From Ampelocalamus luodianensis (taxonomy: Eukaryota > Streptophyta > Magnoliopsida > Poales > Poaceae): DNA of 64,000 nt. Position 1 is the first letter of the stretch; each line of letters starts with the position of its first letter. The stretch is from positions 36,710,342 to 36,774,341 of the forward strand of contig CM070619.1 in NCBI GenBank assembly GCA_036346255.1, given 5' to 3'. This document shows, in pieces, positions 25,801 through 36,077 of this stretch. The notes beneath the pieces are model-generated. The model ran no database searches and was not told the origin of the DNA. It saw nothing but the letters and a program-made list of their open reading frames with translations. A program made the position numbers and the translations under genes.

Positions 25801-27232
25801 TTTATTACTCCATCCTAAAACTTCCCAAAGGGAATACAAACCACAAGATTGAAACAAATTTATTATAACAAGATTATGCTAAGCAATATCAATGTCACAA
25901 GGCACGATAGCAAAGACTACTTACTAAATTAATCTACTCAACTATTGGTGTTGCTTAACACCTTCTTCAATGCTCATTAACAATCGATGATGGTATTAAT
26001 CATGTGTGTACATACAAGACTAATTCCATTTGTAATCACATAACCATATGTAAACATAGATTCACATTTCACCTTTGTTCGAAATCATTTCAAAACATGA
26101 TTAAATATTCACTAACATAATTTTCTATAAACAAGGTTTCACGAATCGATACACCAAGACCCATCCGGTCCTTTATGCAAGTTTCAACAATTTTAGCATA
26201 CCAGAAATAGACAAATCTAGCTCTTACGTAAGATCTATAGGTTCGAACGGATATGGATAGTCTTTATTTAACCTACACCATGTATCAAATACAAGGACAT
26301 TTCAAATTAATCAATTTCACTTTCATGGATGGTAGTTAAGAATAATTGATTTGCACCATGCTAATAACCCAACTTGGTAACTCATATCGTAACAATTTAT
26401 TCGCTTAGTTATAACTTCTCATTTTAAGCATGGCAAGACATCACAAAAGGATTCTAACACCTTACTACAAAGAAAAGAGAGACTTCAAACCTCAACGCTC
26501 AAGTAATCCAAAAGAAACGATAAAGCCAAAGCTTTCCTGTGCAAACGAACTTACAGTGGAAAACTCTCACTAACCAAGCTATCAAACGAGTAAATGAGTC
26601 ATTCTTTTCAATGAGAAAGAAGGAGCAACCATGAAAACATCAATCTTGTCAATTGACAACGACCACAAGTGGTAAAAGCAACTCAACAGTTGAAAAGCAA
26701 TATTTGTTTCAGAGAACCAAGAGGATCTATTGAAAACCATAAACTATCATGAACCACAAACCCGGAGAAATTCATCAACCACCATAGGACAAGAATTGCC
26801 GAATCTGAAATCAAGAAAGAGAACAACTTTCTAAAGCAACTCACGCTTAACACCAAACTATGGTACTCTGGTAACTACTCCTCTAACCACGTTCATGAAC
26901 AGCTGGTGTAACCCGTGAATCCTGAGTAACAACCACGACCCCACTTCTTATCATCCATTAACAACACGCTTCACCAAAATACTCCATTATGAATATATAG
27001 GATCATCTCATGATAATCATAGAATTAGTTCATAGATATTGAATATCACAGCAGATCATAGATTAACCACAAGAATGATAGTACGGAAGCAATTCAAGAA
27101 CAGTTCAACATGATGAATCACATCACTAGAAATACGGATATGCTGGATTACCCAAACCCCACCTACATCAGGTACAATGTGTCATTTTAATATCTTAATT
27201 ACCACGGACCTAAAGCCCGCTCGATACCAATC
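22888..27232 (-). mobile_element. Non-coding internal region B-int2 (4.3 kb)
   Basis: This is the longest copy of the LTR-B interior, with a PPT region at the left and a primer-binding site at the right. No retrotransposon protein is recognisable on either strand; the longest open stretches are under 100 codons and mostly hydrophobic or lysine-rich. It contains degenerate internal repeats, for example 25230-25320 against 25670-25750 (period about 435 bp), built around TATCACCA...GATCAAATTACTA. It is related along its length to the LTR-A interior. Confidence 0.7.
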
Positions 27233-29618
27233 TGTAACACCGCTATTCGAAGCCAAGATGTCACCTAAAACATCTAACATACATCCATAATGCGGAAGAA
27301 TTTGAATAAAATCAACTAATGATAGTATCAAAACAACCAAGACATGATGAAGGTATCCTTCCTTCACCATCTAATCTATTTATTTCAGTTCATTGATAAT
27401 GAAAGTTCACATGCGTAAATAATTCAACATCAATGTGGAGAAGGTATCCTTCCTTCACCAATTATAAATTTATTATTACAGTTCATCATTTACGAATGTA
27501 AGATAGAACTAAATTTAATCTTGAACATGAATTGGATGATGTGAACAAGTAGTGTGTGTCTACTCCTCCCAAGTGAGCCAACATCGGGGTTACCTAAAAT
27601 AAACAAACAACGCAAGAGTGAGTCCACGACTCAAACAGTACAAGAAAAGGGACATAACACACATATGAACAAGTCATCATCATAAGAGAATATGAGCATA
27701 CATCGAATGAAAACTTAGGAATGCATGGCATGAATGAATGTACTCAAGGATGGACTGCACACATGCTTATACCAGTATAGCGAGTGACACACCCGTCGGT
27801 ATTCACTTAAGCCCGCACCTTAACAAAGGTGCGGGGATCCAAATCCTATATGAAGAACGTTTCATATAGGTGTCCAAAGCTGCCCATACTGGAATTGATG
27901 AGTCTTACGTGCCCATACTGGAATTGATGGGTCTTTCAATCCACTCCCGTGGACGGGACATGACAATGTCCAAACCTGCCCACATTGGAATGGTGGGACT
28001 TACAGTCCACTCCCGTGGACATAGTATGAATAAAAGGATGCATGATATGAACATGAACAATGCTAATATCATCTTTCGGCATTTACTCCACATATTGATA
28101 GAACATAACCAATTCAGCATTTCGGGTATCACAAGATGTCACATCATATTCATGTAAACATTCACAATCACAAAGACTTAAAACCAACAAAGTATTTGCC
28201 TTCGCGTTGCGTGCGTTAGCAACAACGATGGCGCTCCCAAACCCGTAGAATCGCGGCCTAAACAATTAAATAACCGAAATAAGAACAACATAGAGCCCAT
28301 CATGAATTAATATTCTACACTACCCTCTTGCACACCCAAAACATAGTCATAACCCGAATCTGAAATTCCAGCAGCAACATGGAATCCCATCAGACAGCAG
28401 CACGGTAAAGACCAAAACTAATGATCTGGGACTCCAAAGAGATGAGCCTAGATCCTACACGAGCTTAACAAATATATCTACAACTTTGTAGTTGACGAGA
28501 TAACCCAATTCGGCCAAACTAAATTGCTAACTGTCAAACGAAACAGCAGAACAGAATCTAACTGAGCAATTAGAACAGCAAAACTAAAACGTCCATAACT
28601 TTTAAACTACAACTCCGAATTGAGTGTTCTTTAACAATCTGAAAAGTTTATGAAATTACCTACAATAACCTAGTTGGCACGACATTCATATTTTGCCTTT
28701 AACAAAAAGTGGCACACGGGTTAAAACTAAAGATAGAAACTGACATACAATTTGGACAGACTGACCTACAATCTGGACAGTCACAATGAAAAGTGCATAC
28801 CTTTTGATATATAAATCCAAATGAGGTGTTCTTTATCAATCCTGAAAGCTAGTGGTATCACCTTCAAAATTTGTTATGGGCAAGACCTCTGAATAACCCT
28901 CTAACAAGGCCATATATCAACCTATACAGAGACTGCTAATTCTCGTCAGGATTCTGGACAGCAGATAATAAATCTATCATAACTTTTGACTCGAAAGTCG
29001 GAATTTAGTGTTCTTGGTGGCCACCGAAAGCTAAGAACAAAATCTACAATACTCTAGGAGATGGGATCCTCTGATTCGGCCTCTAAAATTGCGAAAACAG
29101 CCGCGCAAACTACTGGACAGAATTGAATTTCCAACAGACAGACTTTGATCTAATCAAATTTAATCGGTTTCACTTCTACGACTAATCAAACAACAACAAC
29201 CGCAATCGTTACCCTTGGAGACACGCGCGCCGCTGAAATACCCCCGCTAGATGCTCATCTCCTCTTCTTCTCCTCTCTCCCTCAACCTTTCTCCTTGGTC
29301 GATAGCAATGGGAGAGCACCACCAAGAGAGGGCAACGGAGTGCAAGGAGGGCGCGCATCAGAGCGGCACTGTAGTGGCGGGGAAACACTGTAGCAATGCG
29401 TGCTACAGTGGTGGGCTAGGGTTTCCTCCTTTTATTAGTGGCCGGCCCTCATGGGCCTCCTAGGCCAAAGCCCGGCCTAGGTTGTCAAAGAATTGCAGTT
29501 TTTCCTCGCCTAAAGTTTAATTTCTCTTTCACCGCTTCCTTCATTACAATAAGTTGGAGTATTACAGAAAAACCCTTTTTCGCTTACTCTCCTTCCGTAG
29601 AAACATTCGCGGTATTAC
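27233..29618 (-). repeat. LTR-B4, LTR at the right end of the tandem chain (2.39 kb)
   Basis: It starts TGTAACACCG next to a primer-binding site and ends GGTATTAC at 29618, one base short of the other copies, where LTR-A sequence resumes. It is therefore the outer 5' LTR of the LTR-B chain. It holds the clearest reverse-strand hairpins of the family: 27812-27835 (9 bp), 27845-27870 (10 bp) and 28005-28020 (6 bp). Confidence 0.87.
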
Positions 29619-30198
29619 GCTTTGTGGCACGCTTTTAGCAAAGAAACTTGCATGCGGTGGGAGCAGCTAGCAGGCATTTGGCGGCGGCGGCACACACACG
29701 CAGCGGAAGCACACGCATGCGAAGCGCGCGCGAGAAAGTGGGCAGCAGAATTAATGAGGCGCCAAGAAGAAAAATACAAGCACTGCATCAAGGCGCGCGC
29801 GATCGGCAGAATCCCAAAGCGCCCACGCGGCGGCATGAGCCGGCCGAGAATTCCACACAGACGCACGGCAAAGAAAAGGCCGACGAATCCTCTTGCGTGG
29901 TAGGAAAACGGCGGCTGATGCATAGCGTGTGAAAGTTGGAGGCGGCGGCCGGGCGAGGCGCACGGAGAAACAAAATCGCTAGGTTTTGGTTTCATTTCTC
30001 TCCACGCTCACTCTTTTACGATAGATCTAACTCCCTAGGACTCATTCTAGAAACAACTCCTCTAAAAACCAAAACAACCCGTTTTCACGTAACCCTTTTT
30101 GTTTAATTACGCTAAGATCCTCGAAAGGTTTATTTTCAGAAAACCCCAGTAATCATTTTTTCCATTTTTTTCTCTCTAACACATTTTGTGATATTACA
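29619..30198 (-). repeat. LTR-A2, 5' part on its own strand (right half of split LTR)
   Basis: It matches 3362-3952 of LTR-A1 and ends at GATATTACA exactly as LTR-A1 does. Paired with 11318-12613 it makes one LTR-A interrupted by the LTR-B chain, with about 515 bp of LTR-A missing at the break. Beyond it, at 30199, the sequence changes to a forward gypsy element with no PPT of its own family. Confidence 0.82.
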
Positions 30199-30814
30199 CA
30201 TTCACCCTATGCATTTCCTTTCCCAGCCAAGCAATTAGAACTAGAGAAGTGAGGTTAGGCAGTACCACCTTAAACCTTGCTTGCCTTCTCTTTTCTACAC
30301 TGAATCCTGGTGTGACACTAGATTACCATCTAACTAGTCTTTCCGTTCTATCGATCAATGCCCCTTTTTGGTCGACTGAGTGGAGCCGAATCTTTCGTAC
30401 TACCAGAAGACGACGTGAAGCATGATGTAAAATTATCTTCGAATCAAGAAAGGAAAGATTAAACAAAGAAAAGGAAAGGAAAATGTATCAGCAACGTCAG
30501 GATACTGCGTCATGATCTTCCAGCACTATCTCTGAAGGAAATCAAGACAACAGATGGTGCATTTCGTTTAGAGTTGAAAAGAACCACCTAGAAAACACTT
30601 AATAAAAGGACATTAGAAATCCTTCAACAAAGCTTCCCACTTTAGAACCTAAAACTTCTGAAGAACCTCTCTGGATTCAGATTTGAGTTCGGTTTGCGCC
30701 GAAATCCGAAAAGTGACCCCGTGACCAAACCCACCTAGGTTGCCACAAGCCTTTCGTTCCGACTTCCGAACTACTGGAATCTCGGGACGAGATTCTGTTT
30801 AAGGGGGGTAGATT
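30199..30814 (+). mobile_element. 3' untranslated end of an LTR-D gypsy element
   Basis: It is related to the stretch between the chromodomain and LTR in the LTR-E elements (41140-41370 and 59810-60030), including ATCAAGAAAGGAAAG, GAAGGAAATCAA and TCTCGGGACGAGATT. It ends with a polypurine tract (30799-30812) before the LTR start. No part of the pol protein can be read confidently. The left edge abuts the LTR-A2 terminus, so the rest of the element is missing. Confidence 0.75.
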
Positions 30815-31678
30815 TGTAACAACCCCAAACTAGGGTTTGTATTTCAAATGTATAAAAGTATTAAAGATTAAAAACTTTTGTTGTATCTCTTGGTCATGCT
30901 CTTAGTTTTCTACAAACTTGTGCACAATTTTAAACTTTTGATGATTGTATTAAAGTTTGTGTTGAAATTTCAAACTTTTAAACTTAAATTCCATTTCTAT
31001 TTGAATTCAAGGAAAGTGTATGAATGAAAGTTCCCAAAAATAATTTATTAAAATACTAGATTATTTATCTTGAATTATGATTATTTTTACCAAATTTTTA
31101 GAAGTCATTTTACCTTCACCAAAATTCAAATCAAATTACTAATGCAGATTTGAATATAATTTAATTCTAACAAATTTCAGTATATAAAGTGTTTTTCCTA
31201 AATCCTATGTGAACCTCAGAATGCCCACAAAAATTTTCAGAATTTGTAGAATTTTATTTCTATTTTAAAACGTTAGGTCAAACTTGCTTATTTTCGGTCC
31301 ACACTAAAACCTAATCTAACTCGCCTACTGTTCCTCTGGTCCGACCGGACCCGAGCCAACCGGTTCCAACCACACCAGCTTGCCGAGCCACCCTTTCCCC
31401 CTCTCACTTACCTGTGGGCCCGGCCGCCACCCATCTTCTCCACCGCACTGCCACTCGCCACGCTTGGGACACGCGCGTCGCGCGCGCGCGCCGGCCGCCC
31501 GATTCTCCAACTCCCGACCGCATCATCCAGCCAACGCCCATACCGTGTCGCATCCCTGTCATGCCCAGGCCACCGGTCGCGTCATGCGCCCATGCTCTGC
31601 CCGGCCTTACCGTCGCAGCGCCGAGCGCACCGCCATCACTGCCCGTAGGCTTCCTCGCGAATGCTCCGCCCCCTTGCC

Positions 31679-31686
31679 TATATAAA
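31679..31686 (+). promoter_or_regulatory. TATA box of LTR-D1 promoter
   Basis: TATATAAA follows a GC-rich block and precedes a pyrimidine-rich stretch, about 0.87 kb into the LTR. This is the expected form of a retrotransposon U3 promoter; transcription would start about 30 bp downstream (inference). Confidence 0.75.
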
Positions 31687-34307
31687 CCGAGCACCAGGTG
31701 CCTCTAACCCCCTTCTTCATCTTCCCCAACTCCCCTCTCCATTTACCTCTTCTCCAAAACCGAAATGAGCTAGAAGCCCCGAATGCCATTCCTGAAACCA
31801 GTAGCACCGCCGAGTCGCTCGACGCCGTTCTGGCCGCGCCGGAGATCTTCGTCCACTTTCGATCGTGTCACGGCGCGTCCGGCCTCCCCAGGAACCTAAA
31901 CCCTCAAGAAATTTTTGGATTCGTCCACCGAAAGTCGTGCACGAGTGTTCTTCCTGCTCCGCCAAATCCGCCTCCACCGCCACCGCGTTTTCTCCAGCCG
32001 AGCCCGGCTCGATTCTTCTCTCTCGTGAGCATCTTATAGTCACCCTTTACCTCCTCTTAGCACTCACTTGCTCTCTCGTTTTCCCCAGGGCTCCCACCAC
32101 GTTGAACTGGCCACGCCGCACCAAGTCACCGTCGCCGGCTCACCTCGGCATCCCTCCGTCCTCGGCAATCACTCTGGTGAGACCCACTAACGCCCCTAGT
32201 GCTCATGCACTCATCATTTTGGTCGCTACTCCTCTCCGGTGCTCCCGCCCCTTTCCACCTCCCCGGCCGGCCGCCGTGTCCTGTCGCCGCGCCGCCACCG
32301 TGCCTCTCAGGCCACCCAGCGACCACCCACAGCTTCCTTGTCGCCCTGGCGACCCATTTTGGCCATCACCATGGTCTCCCCATAGCCCCAACACGGCGAT
32401 TTGTCGCCTAAAACCAGCCCGAGCCCCTCCCTGTTCTTCAGCTGTGACTTCCTCTGTATCACTGAAAAGTGGGGCCCACTTTCTTAAGCTAAGCAATTTG
32501 CTGCTAATTATCTTTGTGGATGTGCTTAGGTCACTCTAGATGGTTTAGCAAATTTGAAGATTAAGCTTTGAAAGAAGTTTAGGCTTTAGCTCTCTGAAGT
32601 GTTGACTCTGTGTTGTCAGTGAATTCAAAAACAGAGAAAAGAAAGGTTTAGAAGGTTAGAAAGTTTGTCTGTTGAATCATCCAGTGATTTAACAAAAGTT
32701 TAGTTTTGAACTTATAAGAAAGCTTAGCATTTTAGTTCTGAACTTTGTTTGCTGTTGTAGGTAACATGATTATTAATCTGGAAAGTATCAGATTTGTAAG
32801 GTGGTTGTTAGCTTGACCAATTCAGTAGCTAGAATTTGTATTGATCTAATTAGTCAATAGGCAATCTTCTAGCAAGTAGCACCCAAATCTGAAAATAGTA
32901 GAGGTTGGCAATAAGCTAAAGGCTTTGCTAAAGCAAGTAGTTAGCATTGTTAATAGATTCTTATTAGCCATTAGAGTTTGAGCTGAAGGAAACCAACTAA
33001 CCTGAAAAACAGGTATGAAGACAGCTATTCAATTTTGTCAGTAGAACTCCACTCAAAATTTGGACCATAACATTTGAGGGTAAGCTGCTAATTAAGCTTC
33101 TTCCTCTTAAAAAGGAATTGTCAAGGATTAGAAGATGATTAGGAAAATACAAGGGTCTATTGGTTATCACTCTACAAAGTTAATCTATTTAGGAATCAAG
33201 ATCTTTTAGGGAGTTAGCTAGCAGCACCTTATTCCTGAAGATGCTCATTTGTAGGTCTAAAGGACTTACAACAGTAAAGGTTGCATAGAATAGTGAGCTA
33301 TTTAAAATGTGGTATTATGCGGTAGCTAATAGATGTGCACACAATCACCATCAAAGTCTGCCGAAAGAGGAAAATATATAAGAGGTTTGATTTTGACTGT
33401 ATGATTATCGTAGAAAATAAGTGAGTTTGAAAAGAACAGTAAGAAGAAATCCTAACTAATTTAAATAAACTCCTAATCAACTAATTTGTTTTTCCTAATG
33501 TCATAATCTATCTTCTGTGTTTTAATTTTTGGATTCTTTTGGAATCTTAGCGTTTATTCGCTGTTTTTCGTTTTGGCAGTTTTTATCGTTAGATGACTTT
33601 GATATCGAGAGTGATCCTCTGGAGCAAGTCGAATATCTCTAGCAAGGCAAAGGCAAGCAGTTTGATCATATCCACTCAATCCCATTACTTTTAAAATCTA
33701 ATACTTTGTTTTACTCGTACGTATGCATGCTTTTGTGTCAATGATTAATTTTGTCGATTAGAGGTAGTTAATCCCATTGCATTGTTGCCCTGAAAATTGT
33801 TCACCCCTGCCACTACCTTAGGAATATTATTCTCACTGGTGAATTACAGCCCGGTGAATGATTTAGGGCCTTTTATTTGTCTTTGCGATATGATGCTTAG
33901 CAATGCTTAGATAACGGTAGAATTGGGCGGTTATCGACTTAGTCGGTAACTTTGATCACACAAATTATTATAACTTTATGTTTCAGCATTTTGCTATGTT
34001 TAATTGTGAAAACTAAAAATGAAAACAAAATGATTTGGACTTGGGCACAATGGTAAGATGGTGTGCTTTTGGGTGTGACTGGAAAGATGCCCAAGTCAAT
34101 TAAGGACCGAGTTACTTGCGCCACCGTACTGAGCATTTTGCGTGCTAACCACACTAGAGGGTATGGGACCTCTCTTGACTTAGTACTTTGGCGTGTATTG
34201 GCTCCGGGTCGCAGGAGGTCGCAGGAGGGATGGTGTTGGGAGCATGGTAGTTGTCCGAAAAGCTTTATCCTGAGTGGGTAGTTGTCTTTTCGGCTTTACC
34301 ATGTAAG

Positions 34308-34340
34308 CGTATGGATTTTTATCCATACGAGCGGCTCGTA
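34308..34340 (+). other. Two overlapping perfect hairpins in LTR-D1
   Basis: CGTATGGAT and ATCCATACG pair (34308-34316 with 34321-34329), and TACGAG and CTCGTA pair (34326-34331 with 34335-34340). In the reverse-strand relative (about 36975-37010) the first stem has changed but still pairs (CGTATGGA with TCCATACG around a different loop). Confidence 0.8.
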
Positions 34341-35213
34341 GTTAATACACAATATTGGAAAGTGTCTCGTAGGACTTAGCGTGCAAAGATACCTTCGAAG
34401 TGTGCTTTGGCTTAAAGGCGATCCAAGTGTGGGTACATTGGTACACCCCGCAGGGTTAAAACTATTCGAATAGCCTCGTCCTAGGTTATGGACACACTCG
34501 GATACGCCCCCCAAGAACTAGACTACAACATTTAATTAAAACTTGATGGGTTGGTATGAACGGTGTTCATACTATTGGTGTGATGGCCATTGGGTTGGTC
34601 ATCTCGGGATGTCTTTATGTTACTACTTCTCAGATCGCTGTTATTTCGCAAATAAAATTTGAATTGTTAAAACGCCTTCAAACTATTACATTATTGCAAA
34701 AGAAAACGGCTTTTGCTAAAAATAAGTCCAGAGCCACCTCCACTTAAATAAAGCTTGCATGTAGTTAAATTATAGTTCATTACCCTTACACGTCGGTCTT
34801 GCAGTACAAAACAATTTTTGTACTCGATATTTTGCTTAATGTTTTTGTTGCGAGAGGAAGAAGGTGAGCCCCAAGGGTCTCCCTTTTGTGAGATGCGCTT
34901 CGGGTTTGACGACTAGCTTATGGCCCGATTGGTTGCCTTGTGGGTAAAGGCACACTAATTGGCTCTTTTATTTATCGTCATCTTATGGCTTTTGCTTCCG
35001 CTGTGTAGTTTGTTATTTTCAATCTGTTGTATATTATGAAGTTTTGATATTGTAACCTCTCGTGTATGGAATTGATACATAATTTTGTGAAGAGGTGTGT
35101 ATACTGCAGTTCTGGGAAGTATACATATCTCGAGGCTTGGTTTATTTGATTTGTGATGCTAGGGTCAGGTGGTTGGTTAAGCATCACAAGCCAAATAAGC
35201 CGGGGTCCTCACA

Positions 35214-36077
35214 ATATCTCGTAGCAGTGCGGGATACCCGTCCACGTACTCCGCACGTGTCTCCTTGACCAAATACCAGCTACCCATCTATCACATATAA
35301 GAACAAGGTAGGTGAGTGATTAGCTAGGGAATTCAACTGAAGGTTGAGGTGGGAACATATACTAAGATAGATAAGGGACAAGCCCAAAACTGAAGGTAAA
35401 GAAAACCAATTAACATCTCTACGAATTGAACTTCAACAGCTCAAAACCAGCATAAAATCAATGCAAGATCACAATTTACAAAATCAACTTCCCACTATGA
35501 CTAACTCGTATAGAAGAACGAGCCATCAATTCTAGGAAAGTAAAATTTCAGAAATCAAACCTTGGTTTAACACAGCTAGAAACAAGGCAAAACCTCCTAA
35601 TAAAAGGTTAGATACTTAGTTAATTTATATCACTTCTTACCCTTTTATCCCCACAAGTTTTAATTGAATTTACCTCTCATTTTCAGCACTATATACTACT
35701 AATAGCTAGCTGTCCAGAACTTCTTGCTTGCTGTCCAGATTTTCTTCATCAGGTGTGCAGCCGAAATCTTCATCTTCAGGAGCTCCTAATCTTCGCTCCA
35801 AACAGCCAACACTTCAATTTAAAGCTCTCATGGTTTTCCCAACACCAATTTAATCGATTAAACAACTATCTTTGAAAAGAGGATGAGAAGGAAAACAATT
35901 TTCCAAATGCATTCAAGAGTAAGGTAAGATTAGCAAGCTAAAATAGATAAAAAGTAAAATCTGAAACTCTACTTAAGCTTTCATAACCCATTTGACTCTT
36001 GAAAATAAGTTTTCAAAATATCCTAAGGACGACCAAGCTAGGGGTTTCTACGGTCAGTATGGCTCTGATACCAACTT
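35214..36077 (-). mobile_element. 5' internal stub of the reverse LTR-D2 element
   Basis: A primer-binding site in reverse (36062-36073) sits next to the LTR-D2 terminus, so this is the beginning of that element's interior. It is AT-rich, with no recognisable protein. It is cut at 35214 by the end of LTR-D1. It acts as the 0.86-kb spacer between two inverted LTRs. Confidence 0.75.
36062..36073 (-). other. Primer-binding site of LTR-D2 element
   Basis: The reverse strand reads TGGTATCAGAGCCATA around this site, the longest match to the initiator Met tRNA complement in the window. Confidence 0.88.

Larger units (their letters stand above)
30815..35213 (+). repeat. LTR-D1, complete 4.4-kb gypsy 3' LTR
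   Basis: It starts TGTAACAACCCC after a polypurine tract and ends GGGGTCCTCACA, giving TG...CA termini. The first 0.5 kb is AT-rich, then comes a GC-rich promoter block with a TATA box (31679-31686) and a GC-rich, then AT-rich, downstream part. The last 1.6 kb carries perfect hairpins (34308-34329, 34803-34824) and a CTATTCGAATAG palindrome near 34465. It shares order and end sequence with LTR-E. A 657-bp piece of another copy opens the window. Confidence 0.87.

Noticed and set aside
12614..29618. Satellite DNA
   Set aside because: The long repeats have PBS, PPT and TG...CA borders and are LTR elements in tandem, not a satellite.
31865..32539. 224-codon open frame as a protein gene
   Set aside because: It lies wholly inside an LTR, is low-complexity Pro/Ser/Ala/Arg, and resembles no family I know; overlapping long frames on both strands show it is a GC effect.
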